NCBI GenBank assembly: GCA_033558025.1 | Contig: JAUCEF010000001.1 | Location: forward strand, 992,001 to 1,056,000 | Direction: 5' to 3' | Origin: Phytophthora sp. 'mugwort' | Lineage: Eukaryota; Oomycota; Peronosporomycetes; Peronosporales; Peronosporaceae | Length of the DNA: 64,000 nt | In this document: one piece after another, positions 10,850 to 20,837 of the stretch | Position numbering within the stretch: the stretch's first letter is position 1 | Layout of the letters: every line of letters starts with the position of its first letter | Made by a program: the position numbers and the translations under genes | Notes under the pieces: generated by a model | Told to the model about the DNA's origin: nothing | The model's input: the letters and a program-made list of their open reading frames with translations, nothing else | Database searches by the model: none

Positions 10850-11990
10850 ATATCCCATTACAACATGCTAGGCGTCGAAGCAGAGCCCTGCCAGGAGGGC
10901 AAAATGCGGAGATCCATTTGTTTATAGTCAGACTGCGACTTGCTACAATACTTCCATAGTGAACAGCCAGGGAGAGTTGACAAGAGTGGTATAGGCCGTA
11001 AGAATCGTTGAGTCCATATCTTCTGTCGTATATGGATAATAAATACACTGTATGCGTGGGGCTGCAGATGGTAGGAGTTAGGGTTGGTAAGAGTTGGGTT
11101 CATATTTTTTTTTATATGGCACGTGCTGCTGTGCACATCTAGACTCGCTACAGTTTTGGTTTACACTGTAGTTTTGTATTGGAGGTCTCCCATCCCTCTT
11201 TACTCTAGCCCTCCCGAGGACCGATGGCACCACGGTCTTGGGCTTTGCTTTGCACCGGCAGTCGCTGCGCTCCTGCGATAAAAGATTCCAAGCTCGGCCC
11301 GCTGGAAAGCTCGGCGCTGGGCCCGCCTCCGCAAAAAAAAAAAAACGCGCGGCCCTGCTTCGCGGGCACCCCGCGCGGGTTTGCTGTGGCTACGCGCGCT
11401 CGCAACCGCTCTCCTCTGTTGGTCATTTTTACGTGACTTTCACCCCTCCTTTTTGAGATGGCCATAAAGAGTCACACTAATGTTTTAAAACTCCACGTTT
11501 CTAACTCCAATTTGACATTGATTTTGGTGCAAAGAAAAGAGCGGTTTATCCATTTTCAATTTAAAGGAAGTACTAACGGAATAATTGAAATAAATGAGCT
11601 GTAAAAATATCCGAAGTGTAGATACTAAATTTAGGTACGATATTACTGTGAAAGAATACTAATGGTTTTTAAGATTATTTTATTATCTTTTATTTTGTTT
11701 TTTTAGTACAGGATGTTAGTAATGAACCAATCAACTAATAAAACAGTTTGTAAAAGTATTTACACAATCTCTAAATAGATTTTATTCATTTTTGAAGTGA
11801 TATCATTTTTTGTTGGCGCCTATTCGTCAAAACTGGAGCGATTCCCGCAGGCTTTTTGTGTGTGTCACAAACTCAAATTTAGTGCGCTCAAATATATATG
11901 GGAAAGTGCGCGTCCACCCGCAGTCGATTGATTCCGCTCTCAGTCATCATAACACCAACAAGTCGGACGATGAAGACGGAGCACGATTCT
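10850..11990. other. Gene-free region with G+C-rich island and A+T-rich flank
   Basis: No gene recognised. A G+C-rich island at about 11200-11420 contains a 13-base A run (about 11333-11345) followed by palindromic CGCGCGGCCCTGCTTCGCGGGC-like sequence; several overlapping short frames there are composition artefacts. From 11460 to 11800 the sequence turns A+T-rich. Confidence 0.5.
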
Positions 11991-12010
11991 CACTCTGATA
12001 CTAGCGCTTA

Positions 12011-12208
12011 CTGCCAAATGCCAACGCAAAACGCAAACGCCAGCGTGGACAGATTTACTTGACCCGAGCAGATCTTCATCCAGAACCACGTCATGGAACG
12101 GCGTGGGAACCGATATATGCAACAGGAAACGAAAAACCGTTCATCCGCACGACTGGCTTCGACGTCAGTTGCTTTCAGTACTTGCTCTTCCGTTCGAACC
12201 TGCCGGCG
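12011..12208 (+). pseudogene. PIF/Harbinger-like transposase fragment
   Basis: One plus frame reads QIYLTRADLHPEPRHGTAWE, then IYATGNEKPFIRTTGFDVSC and FQYLL. This resembles the conserved N-terminal helix region of DDE_Tnp_4 (PIF/Harbinger-type) transposases, where a YLTR.xLxPxPRxGTxW segment is followed by FIxTxGxDxxxFxxLL. The catalytic part cannot be followed in one frame; the sequence to about 12650 is degenerate. Short fragment, so confidence is limited. Confidence 0.4.
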
Positions 12209-12649
12209 TGACTTCCTGAATCAAGTCCAAGACATCAACGTCGCCTGCCAAGTAGTTCTCAGCGCCGGGTGCTCTTCCACGCCCACACATGCCTCTCTTC
12301 TTCGAGCGATGTTTCGTGTCAGCACGGTTGCGCGGCGTGACGAGTTGGTAGGAAGCTTAGAGGCAGCTGATGAAAAGCCGGAGAATTGAAGAGTGAGTGA
12401 GATTGAAAGTTATGCAAAGCTCCATAAGCGACAGCCTCCTACACTACAGGCCTTACCTGCAGCACTCGAGCTATCGTGTCCAACCTGCTGTCATGTCTGA
12501 CGTTGTCGTTGAAGTAGCCAAGATGACGATAGATACAATGCCATGTGGCACTGCGATCACACAACTTGATGGAGCGTACCAAGTTGAACATGTGCCGTGC
12601 TCATAGCGTAGCACACTCCGAGATGGCGGGCTCGAAATGTTGCAATGAG

Positions 12650-13690
12650 CGCGCTGGGTGCGCGTTAAAGTGCCGACCGAGTGCGGAATGTACCCATTCT
12701 GTTCGATAGGCTTCTCTCAAATATATGCGTTTCGATGGGTCTGTGCGTTCTAAACTCAGCTTTCAAATGGGGGTACCCCCCTAGGGTTGATTCTGAATTG
12801 GAAACGCTCTCAACGGTTTAATGAACATAAAAATGGAACGGCTATGCAACTCTGTGTTTGATTTTGTGTTTAAGACACACAAAAAGCCTACGAGAATCGT
12901 TTCACTAACAGAATTAGTAACCAGTCAGGATGATATACCATATTCAACTTGCTCTGAGATTTTGTGAAGGATCGCGTTTCTGTCGACAGGCCATACTTTC
13001 CGTGGATATGTGTACATTCCGCTTACATTCGGCACACATACAAACCTGGAACCGCTTGCCTGGCTTTGCCTGCTGACAGAACAGGATGCTGCCCGCCTGG
13101 CCCGTCATTGCGTATTGCGCATACTTTGCAGATCCGTTCTACTATTAGTAGTACTACTGTACGTGTAATTATCGGTGTAAAAAGAGGTTCGCCATTATTT
13201 ACACAGTGATGCTACATCGCGTATTTCTCATGTCATTGGCGGTGACATGTTATAGGCAGTTTTGAAGGCGTAAGAATGCACAATACGCTTTACGAGGAAT
13301 CGTAAAAACTGCTACCGGTAGAAGTGTGGGAGCAACGACATGGATTCATTTTGCTCAGCAAGCCAGACACCACACCACCTGCATTGTCGCCCACAAAACC
13401 GCCGCCCTGCAACCGAGCGCAGTCTGCTACGGCTCCCGGAGTCGAGGAAGCCAACAACGACGACTATACCCGTCAGCAGGTTGTCGCCAGCTGCAGATTC
13501 AGCACTTGATTTCGCCGCGTACTCCGCCTCCCTCAGCCACATACGACCCCACATACAAGTTGATACTGTCTGCAGAGACCGATCCCGACGCCGCGCCGGA
13601 AGAGACCCACATTCTGCTCGACGCCGTACCCGACGCACTGAAGACAACGCACCTCGCCGCTAGTAGTAATAACCAGCACATTACACCGGC
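12650..13690. other. Unassigned region left of Polinton element 1
   Basis: No confident gene. At 13326-13703 several overlapping frames exist; the one ending at 13702 (with TYDPTYKLILSAETDPDAAP) runs into the element 1 terminal repeat and could be a host or older-element ORF interrupted by the insertion. It matches nothing I know. Confidence 0.35.
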
Positions 13691-13845
13691 AGTTTTTTCT
13701 TAACATTATTGTATAAAGAGAGTAGGTTTAATCGTTTCTAATGCTCAGCTGGTGTTTCTAACCGGGCAACTAATCGATAACCTTAGAGCGTTAGGAGCCA
13801 TCTAACACATATTAGATAGGTCTGAGACGGGCTAAAGCTTCTTCA
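13691..13845 (+). repeat. Left terminal repeat of element 1
   Basis: This stretch aligns with 54239-54405 at roughly three quarters identity by eye, in the same plus orientation. Shared blocks include TTTTTTCTTAACATTATT, CAGCTGGTGTTTCT and AGATAGGTCTGAGA. It starts with AG, like Polinton termini, and lies at the capsid-side end of element 1, whereas the other copy lies at the polymerase/CRN-side end of the oppositely oriented element 2. That relationship is what terminal inverted repeats predict. Confidence 0.6.
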
Positions 13846-13902
13846 GGCAGACAGCGGATTGCCCCCTAATTAATTAATTTTCTCAAAACATTTTAAGGGG
13901 CT

Positions 13903-14208
13903 ATGTATATAGATCACCCAAGTGACAACATGTCGAACAAATTAACATTAGGGAAACATAAAGATACCAAGATCGAGGAAGTAAATACTTCTGATCCTGG
14001 TTATTGTCCATGGGTATTCAGCCAACCCAGTCTAAATATTACCGTGGAAATCAAAATATTCTTACACTCCAAATTCCTAACTGATGATAACTCATATATG
14101 TATATGATGACGTGGAGAAAATATCGAGGTAAATCTCTCAAGCAGATCAGTCGAATGGATTCGAACAATGTCGATTGGCTTCGAAAGAGTGAATTTGTTT
14201 TTAAGTAG
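13903..14208 (+). CDS. Protein with two ExoX-C-like modules
   Basis: 101 residues with two related modules: LTLGKHKDTKIEEVNTSDPG (then YCPWVFSQP) and MTWRKYRGKSLKQISRMDSN (then NVDWL). The pattern F/W-G/R-K-Y/H-x-G-K/T-x-I/L-EE...D..Y..W is that of the short domain found at the C-terminus of exodeoxyribonuclease X and as free-standing proteins in phages and large DNA viruses. Its exact role is unknown; nucleic acid or nucleotide binding is usually proposed. It is the first gene inside the left terminal repeat, reads away from it, and appears intact. It is not one of the standard Polinton core genes. Confidence 0.5.
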   Translation: MYIDHPSDNMSNKLTLGKHKDTKIEEVNTSDPGYCPWVFSQPSLNITVEIKIFLHSKFLTDDNSYMYMMTWRKYRGKSLKQISRMDSNNVDWLRKSEFVFK

Positions 14209-14306
14209 TGTCCTAAGCTACTTGAAGAATTAAACTAAGGTATTGAGTTTTGTTTTCTTCTAAGCGGTTGTAAAATCGATTACTTTGCCTGTAAGACGAT
14301 CAAAAG

Positions 14307-15979
14307 TCAGCTCTGCTCGCTAACTACGATGACCAACGTATTAGTTCCCTGGCATCCAACGTTCATGCCCTGGACCTGAATCGCCTGCGGAACATCACAC
14401 TCCGTTAGACGACTAACATGGGCAATGAGACGCGGTTAGTTAGCGACCACGTCTGGTAATCAAGAAGACCATTAACCAGCTCAGGGGTGAGATCACCATT
14501 GATCGAAGCGATTTTAGCTACCTTATTAGTGAAGTGGTGGAAATCGTAGTCGTGGCTAATATCAAATGTTTGCTGCGAACCGATACGAACATTGAAGTTG
14601 CGGAAACTCGAACCAGGGCGGAGAGTCCAGGGAGTCGAATCGAAAGGACTCTGGAATTTCCGTACAGCAGCAGAAGCGAAATTACCAGTCTGGTTGGAGG
14701 AAGGAAGGAGAATAATATATATTTAGCATTCTTAACAGAAGCTGATAACTGTAGATCGAAAGCAACATTATGTTGAGTCGATTTCTTACCAGTTCCAGCG
14801 CGCAGGTAGAACCATGGGGCATAGCAATCGTTAAATCGAACCTTCTGTACAATTTGAGATGATCGCTTGAGGGTTCTCAAGATGAATAAACGGGACGTAC
14901 ACACGAGAAGTGGTGAAAGGCATATAGGTCCCATCAATTGTAGGCTCAAGGGCATTGACTACAGCACCCCAAGCAATACTGAACCCGGCAGAAGCAGCAA
15001 AAACTCTAGCCATGGGATTACCAGTCGATGAAGCAGAAACCATCACCGGACAGGTATTGCCACTTGCAAGAGTAGTGCTAGTGAGAGACATACCCTTCGA
15101 AGCGTCGACAGCAATAGTAAAAGCACCCTGGTTGATACGGAAGCATAGGTGGATTTGAAGGTTCGCCATGAGGTCTAGCTCCTTGAGGATGGGATGTAGA
15201 TCAGTTAGCTTGATCTTGAGCATGTAGTTCCATGTTCCCATAATTCCATTAGTGGTAGCCACACCAGATACAAAAGCACCACGTGCGGTTTTGTTTTGGT
15301 TTGAGATTGTCGTAGAAGCTGCAGTCGAACCTAGCGAAGGCCGTGATACAGAGAAATCAGATGCAGCGTTAGGAGAGTTTGACAACAGATGCTTTACAAG
15401 ACCGTCGTTAGCAACGAGACACCACCAGATGGCCCAGTTGTAGCAAACGAAGATGAGAAGGCAGTAGTATTAGTGTAACCATCTCCCGTGGTAGATGATG
15501 TAGTAGAACTATACAAAGATGACTGAGCGGCAACCGAATAAAGGAACAACTCAGCTCCATGCTTCTCAACATACCGAGGACTGTAGCTTGTCTGATCTCG
15601 GATATTGCTCCAAAAATCTTGTACTCAGCCATACTGACAACGGTCTTCCCGTTGAGTTCAAGCGAAATGCTATCGATTACATTTCAGTTACCGCCTTTGA
15701 GCGTAGGACAGAAAACGTTAGGTGGTAGAGTCTGGGCAGTACTATCGTTGTTCATCGAGATCTTGTACGGTAGCACGATGTAGGCATCACGAAGACAAGT
15801 GAATCCTTCACTCCCATTCAGCTGGGCAGTCGCATCGATCGTAATGACGCCATTCTGGTACGATCCCTGAATCACATCGATGTCGAACGGCACGCGCTTA
15901 CCGGAAGAACCTTGATCTCCGGGTCGCTCTTGAGCGAGCTCTGGTACAAAAATTGGTCGGATAATTGAGTTTCGCGCAT
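14307..15979 (-). pseudogene. Polinton major capsid protein (double jelly-roll), frameshifted
   Basis: Pieces in successive frames match a Polinton major capsid protein of about 557 codons, the usual size. They are: start MRETQLSDQFLYQSSLKSD at 15979; FDIDVIQGSYQ and ATAQLNGSEGFTCLRDAYIV; after a stop at 15684, ISLELNGKTVVSMAEYKIFG; the long piece 14831-15385 with WNYMLKIKLTDLHPILKELD; and FNVRIGSQQTFDISHDYDF plus LTPELVNGLLDYQTWSLTNR near the end. A last frameshift at about 14420 leads to the terminal IQVQGMNVGCQGTN segment, ending at 14307. At least four frame changes and one stop break it. The protein would form the icosahedral shell. It diverges from the protease gene with only 46 A+T-rich bases between starts. 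Confidence 0.8.
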
Positions 15980-16025
15980 CGTTGAATCTATTGGTTTCTA
16001 ATACACTTTAATCGAAATAAATTTT
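15980..16025. promoter_or_regulatory. Bidirectional capsid/protease intergenic promoter region
   Basis: Only 46 bases separate the start of the minus-strand capsid gene from the plus-strand protease gene. They are about three quarters A+T (GGTTTCTAATACACTTTAAT) and must contain both core promoters. No defined box is certain. Confidence 0.35.
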
Positions 16026-16406
16026 ATGGCTCATCTAATTAAGCCAATCACCAGCGATCAGAATCTAATTGAACTTGCGGATCGATTAGGAGTCCATCTG
16101 GATAATATATTCGAATCGAGTGAATTATCGAAACCGATCTCAAAGAAAGGTACGTATTTGGTCTTATTGAGGCCACCTAACCTTGATGTAGGACATTGGC
16201 AAGCTGTCCATGATGGTGAGTACTTTGATAGTATGGGTGAAACAGCTCCTACCAAATATGGAATCGGAAAGTACAATCCCAAACAGTATCAAGGTACTTA
16301 CGGAAACTATTGCGGCATGTGGTGTGTGCTCTGGATATATTGCAAACAAAAGCATAAGATGCATCTCTTAGATAGATTCAAAGACTTGAATTTAACCATT
16401 CTCTAA
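16026..16406 (+). CDS. Adenain-like cysteine protease (capsid maturation)
   Basis: An intact 126-residue frame with the Polinton/adenovirus (C5-like) protease signature. The catalytic His is in DVGHWQAVHDGEYFDSMGE, where the Asp of FDS is the likely acidic partner; QYQGTYGNYCGMWCVLWI supplies the oxyanion Gln and the nucleophilic Cys in YCGMWC. In related viruses this enzyme trims capsid precursors during virion assembly. Length fits compact Polinton proteases. The next gene follows after 25 bases, and TAAATAAA at the stop gives an overlapping polyadenylation signal. Unlike the capsid gene it is undamaged, which is notable in an otherwise decayed element. Confidence 0.85.
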   Translation: MAHLIKPITSDQNLIELADRLGVHLDNIFESSELSKPISKKGTYLVLLRPPNLDVGHWQAVHDGEYFDSMGETAPTKYGIGKYNPKQYQGTYGNYCGMWCVLWIYCKQKHKMHLLDRFKDLNLTIL

Positions 16407-16431
16407 ATAAAATCAATCATGAAATATAATC

Positions 16432-17220
16432 ATGACGTTCAAAGAGTTAGAAGTTTCATCATCCATCCCTGAGTCTAAGCTCAAGAGAGCCTCCAAGTCA
16501 GGTACTCTATCCTTGACTAAGGATGAGTTGAGCGGTTCTGGTGCTATGCATCATCTCCATCCTGAATTGCATGCTAAAGCTTTTCGAGCACGCAAATCTG
16601 GTAAACGAACGCGTTTGTATTTTACCAAAAAGGAGATCAGCCATCCTTTCAAGCAAATGAACGGAGGAGGTAAGTATGGAGCCGGTATTTGGGGGAAAAT
16701 ATGGGGAGGCATTAAAAATGCATTCAAATTTGCTAAGGATTCTGGCATTCTTAGCAAAGCAGTAGATGCCGCTGTTCCCGCTCTCGCAACCCCATTTGGT
16801 GCTCCCCACAGGACTATCCCAGCGAGAGCTGCTATCCGCTCGATGACAGGTATCGGTATTTATGATTCTGATAGCGATTCTAAGGACGGAAGACGATTGA
16901 GCATGAGTGATGTTAAGAGAGGAGTCAAACGTGCTCTCGCTTACACAAAGCGTAGGGGCATTCTTACCGATGCGGTCGATGCTGGAGTGAAGTTTCTGCT
17001 TTTCAAAGCAACCAGACCTGAGCATCGCGATTTAATCAAATCGCTTCGTGGTGAGGTTCGACGTCACTATATAGTAGGCATTGCCATGCCAAAGTCTAAA
17101 AGATTTGCAAAGGGGTCTCGTAGGCGAATGATCATATCGCTAGGCTCCTTGCCATGCGGAAGAAGGGTACGGTTGGATGTAGATTTAGATTGTAACCGCT
17201 TAAAAGAAAGACACAAGTAA
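16432..17220 (+). CDS. Basic virion-type protein with two amphipathic modules (PX-like)
   Basis: An intact 262-residue basic protein. The N-terminal third (PESKLKRASKSGTLSLTKDE) is followed by MNGGGKYGAGIWGKIWGGIK and AFKFAKDSGILSKAVDAAVP, a Gly-rich amphipathic segment like minor virion proteins of Polintons and adenoviruses. A second, related module (DVKRGVKRALAYTKRRGILT then DAVDAG) occurs around residues 163-190, suggesting an internal duplication. The C-terminus is rich in Arg and Lys (KSKRFAKGSRRRM). In adenovirus-like virions such proteins act as core or membrane-active minor components; that role is inferred. It lies directly after the protease, its likely processing enzyme, and ends tail-to-tail 5 bases from the penton-like gene. 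Confidence 0.6.
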   Translation: MTFKELEVSSSIPESKLKRASKSGTLSLTKDELSGSGAMHHLHPELHAKAFRARKSGKRTRLYFTKKEISHPFKQMNGGGKYGAGIWGKIWGGIKNAFKFAKDSGILSKAVDAAVPALATPFGAPHRTIPARAAIRSMTGIGIYDSDSDSKDGRRLSMSDVKRGVKRALAYTKRRGILTDAVDAGVKFLLFKATRPEHRDLIKSLRGEVRRHYIVGIAMPKSKRFAKGSRRRMIISLGSLPCGRRVRLDVDLDCNRLKERHK

Positions 17221-17225
17221 TGGCT

Positions 17226-17933
17226 TTATTTGGGGGGGGGGGGTCGAAGTAGAAGCATGATCGAGAACGAAGTATCGCGGAATTTAACCTTCTGATCAGT
17301 CTGGTTGTAGATACTAATAGTGATCGTTGAGCTAGCGCCATTATGACAGTTCACCCATGCATACTGATTCGGTTTGTAAGAGATTAGCTGACCAACCGAT
17401 GCATCACCTCGATCAAATGCACTCAGAATATCGCCACTCGCAACGTATTCATTCTTAATTAGATCACATCTCACAATGTACGATGAAGTAGGATGGATCT
17501 GAGGGATCATGTTCGAAAGTTGGGCACTGGCAACCGTTGCAGCCGACGATGGATGTGTTCCAACAGTCAATCCAACAACCTGTCCAAACTCAGCATTATC
17601 GATGATCAGGCGCGGAACACGCGTAGTAGTATGCCAAACGAACCTCCAGAGCTATATAGACCAGTTGCGTGCTAGTCCATATACCTCCAATGGTAGGTAG
17701 AGTCGTTGGGGTAGCGCTGAAGTCAAACTGAGCAGCATAAGATATACGCTATTTTCCGATAATTGAATATGTGTTGCATCGATATTGTATTCGGAGTTGT
17801 ACATGCTGATCGATTGAACGGCGCAAACAACATCGCAAAATTCAGCAGTAGAACCAGAGAAACTGTATCGCCAAGTTGAGTTGTACCCATCTTGAACGAG
17901 GTTCGTAGAATCGAGCTTGATAAAGCTGGCCAT
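17226..17933 (-). pseudogene. Penton-like minor capsid protein (single jelly-roll), frameshifted
   Basis: The first frame (17652-17933) starts MASFIKLDSTNLVQDGYNST and continues SFSGSTAEFCDVVCAVQSIS. The second (17226-17570) has SYIVRCDLIKNEYVASGDIL, QLISYKPNQYAWVNCHNG and ends KFRDTSFSIMLLLRPPPPK. These are typical of Polinton penton-like minor capsid proteins of about 235 residues, which close the fivefold vertices. A frame change near 17600-17650 interrupts it. The stop is next to a run of 12 G residues (about 17231-17242 on plus) encoding the proline tail, a possible slippage or sequencing-error site. It follows the ATPase gene on the same strand. Confidence 0.75.
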
Positions 17934-17996
17934 GTTGATACTATATGAGACTAAGCATATTATTGATTGATATCAATTGCAATTGGTCTATCGAAG

Positions 17997-18652
17997 TTAT
18001 ACCGAATCTGACCTTAATAAAGGCAATGAACAGTATCTGTCCTTTTCGCTCAATGGCTTTATTGTAATATAGACGATTAAGCGATCATCAACGTCCTTAA
18101 TATTAAAATCCTTGCCAACCATCTGTAAATCTCGCTTCGAATTGGCTTTTAAGATTGCTACATATTCCGAATTCAAGAGAATCATCTTATCGGTTGCAAA
18201 ATAGCTGTGGCTTAGGAATTTAGTTCTCAACTTGATGAGTCTTCCACGAGTATAATAGTGTGGAAAGATATTCTTCTGGAGTAGCTTGTCGTTGCTGTAG
18301 TCGTATATGATAAGAGGCTCAGGTTTATTGGAACTTAATGGAGTAAGACGCACTTGATCAACGCTTGGAGGCGTATCTGGGTCACGAAAGTGATGAAATT
18401 TTCAAGCTTGTCGCGAAGGTACTCATAGAGTTCTTTGTGGGGATTGCGAGCAATAATCGTTAAATGAGCGAATACGTGGGGAGAATGTTTGAGAATGTAA
18501 AGGCTTAATTGTTCTTGCCACTGAGAGAGGGACCAAGGGACAACCATTCTAAATAGCTTTTTAGTGTCAAGCGCAGGGATATCACCCATACTGACAGACT
18601 TGAACTTTTTCGACAACGAAGCGCCGGAGTCTGGAATACCGTTCATGATCAT
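17997..18652 (-). pseudogene. FtsK/HerA-type genome packaging ATPase, frameshifted
   Basis: The frame from 18652 gives MIMNGIPDSGASLSKKFKSV and KLFRMVV, then HSPHVFAHLTIIARNPHKEL; the next frame (17997-18353) gives PLIIYDYSNDKLLQKNIFPH (Walker B region) and LSHSYFATDKMILLNSEYVA. The order matches A32-like packaging ATPases of Polintons, about 220 residues. The P-loop is not in the main frame: in the neighbouring frame at about 18509-18540 the same bases read LGPSLSGKNN, so two opposite small indels flank the Walker A motif. A further frameshift lies near 18350. The enzyme would pump element DNA into capsids. It diverges from the fibre gene with 43 bases between starts. Confidence 0.75.
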
Positions 18653-18695
18653 GTCTCTAATGGCTAGGTCTATATAGCTCGAGATAAAAACAAGT

Positions 18696-20551
18696 ATGAG
18701 TTCAGGTTTTTCGTATCCTCAACCAATATTCATATCACCGATCTACACTCCTGTATTCTATCTAACGTTGGATGCCAGTGGTTATCTAGCATACGAATAT
18801 GCGCAGACTTTATACCTTGCTAAGAATTATTATCGCTGACGTATATATCAGGCGTTACTCCTGGAACGGCAACACAGGGTATAGCTCTCGTTCCAGGTAT
18901 TAATAGCGATATAAGTGGTATTGGTGTATTATTCTGTGCAAGCTTGTTTTTAAATGGATCCAGCGTTTCGGCACAATACTTAGCTATCGGCTACTTCGAT
19001 TACAGGAACGCTCCAGACGGCGGCTCAGCCTAACATCACGTCGCTTAGATTATTATCTGCTTTATCCATCGCAGACAATCTATTGTTTAGTGGCGCTTCA
19101 CGGACTTTGACCGGTTTATCATCGCTCAGTTCTACGTCAATAACAGGTACCTTAGGCACTCCTTCATAACCAAATATAACTGTGATTGGTGAATTTATTA
19201 ATACACGAAAAAAACATATATGGCACCTTGAGCTCGCTCACCATCAGTAATACTTTAACACTTGGTACGAGTGATTAGTGAAACAGAAATAGCTGTTCTT
19301 GATGAAGTAACCAAAAGGGTCTGCGGGGGCCAATAAAACTCTTGTTCTAAACGCAAGTAGTGACATTACTGGAATTAATTCACATCCGCAACGTCCCAGA
19401 CCCATATAGACCAATCAAGAGTCGATCCACATTCGAGTGGCTCACAGAAGTCCGGGAAACGTTTCCTCGGACTTAAAAATAAAACATAGTTAAACTGCCA
19501 CTAAAGTTATACTTGGGTTTATTAATTAGAAGCTTCCTCTGCTACTAATAATGTAAGCTAGTAACGGTAACTCTTACCCCGTTCCAGGTTTGCTACTAAT
19601 TATCAATCCGGATGGTTCACGGCTATCTATTGGGGTCACAAGCATGGGGCGGGAGGGAGTGCTGGAACTCAATTTTATAGTAGCTCTCCAGCTCTCAATA
19701 TCGTATCTGGAACGGCAACAACAACAGCTTTCGCATCATCAAACAATCTCTTGCTTCTAAGGATGGCAGAGCACGCCTAAATACTACAACTCCATCGGGT
19801 TCATACCAGCTGACCCTAAATGGTTCAACATATAATGGAGCCTACATAGCCGATGGCTCTACTATGTTGCATTTATTCAACAATATATCATCATCTCACT
19901 GTAGGACAAGCATCCTACTCGATGGCACTAATTTTTCAAGTTTGGCAGATATCAATTGGCGGGACAGCCCGTAGCAACGCAGCAGACAGCATGTACTGGA
20001 ATAGTAATGGAGCAACAAAGATGATACTGACTTCTACTGGTAGAGTGGGGATAGAGACAACGAACCCTTCGAGTTATTTGCATGTAGCGTCAGCAATTCA
20101 TTCACGTTTGGAGTAGGAGGGGTGTCTACAGTCTATAGACTAAGGGCGGATAACCGAGTTATAGAGTCAGCATTAGGTCTTAAAAATCATACAACGTATC
20201 TGCTGCCTTCTCGGGATACATATCGTGTCAGGCTATGAAAATGACCTCTGATCGACGACTCAAGCGAAATATACAAAGTGCCCCTCTCGATCGCATTAGG
20301 CGTCTCTACGACAACGTTGATGTCTGTCTTTACGATTGGATCGAATCGGAGAATATTCAAGGACAAGAGATCGGTCTCATCGTTCAAGATCTTGTTTCGG
20401 CTCAATTAACAGATTTGATCAGTGTCTTCTATCGAGACGATATTAAGGAAGGAGAGACCCGTCGCTCGAACCAGCGAAGCAACTGTTGAACGTTTGCTAC
20501 AGCAGGATTAGTGCGTACAATCTGCGTATTATACAATACCTCCTCGGTTGA
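18696..20551 (+). pseudogene. Fibre/spike protein with S74 intramolecular chaperone tail
   Basis: Starts MSSGFSYPQPIFISPIYTPV. The long middle, broken by many frameshifts, has recurring phrases such as GVTPGTATQGIALVPGINSD followed by DISGIG, typical of repetitive beta-structured fibres. Near 20030 it reads MILTSTGRVGIETTNPSSYL, the collar motif before tail chaperones, and 20235-20489 reads SDRRLKRNIQSAPLDRIRRL followed by GQEIGLIVQDL, the Peptidase_S74 (endosialidase chaperone) domain, with its C-terminal helix LLNVCYSRISAYNLRIIQYL in a shifted frame to 20551. S74 domains trimerise fibres and then cut themselves off at the Ser of SDxRLK. Such a fibre would be the host-attachment protein of the virion. 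S74 fibres are familiar in phages and some large algal viruses; here the context is an oomycete Polinton. Confidence 0.75.
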
Positions 20552-20660
20552 TTGAAAAATTAAAAATCGTCTAGTTAATATATAATCATGGGATGTAGAC
20601 CGAGTAAGGAGCTTAAACGAATGTAACGACGGATGATCCAAAGCAAATTGTGGGGTCGAC

Positions 20661-20826
20661 CATGCTACACGCTGAGAACATCATTGTTCTTGGGGATAGC
20701 GTTTTTCACCCCACGCAGAGTCCTGATGGGGAGTCTGCAATATTTGAGATCAGTACTAGCGATAAAAAAACTAGCATCTACGAGGGTATCGAAATAGACT
20801 CGTGCGGAATGGTCTTGTTTAGATAG
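20661..20826 (+). CDS. Small hypothetical protein after the fibre gene
   Basis: A 54-codon frame, MLHAENIIVLGDSVFHPTQS and on to EGIEIDSCGMVLFR. Composition is protein-like and the frame can be extended upstream a few codons without an ATG. No domain recognised; it could be the end of a second short fibre-like gene. Same strand as the fibre. Confidence 0.3.
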
Positions 20827-20837
20827 CGAACGTCTTT

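Noticed and set aside
11205..11465. Overlapping frames in the G+C-rich island
   Set aside because: Low-complexity composition, three frames open at once on both strands, no family match.
17226..17245. Runs of 7-12 G residues (also near 34104, 38599, 49046, 63461) as regulatory or G-quadruplex sites
   Set aside because: Single homopolymer runs, often at frame changes; more likely replication slippage or sequencing error than a functional structure.
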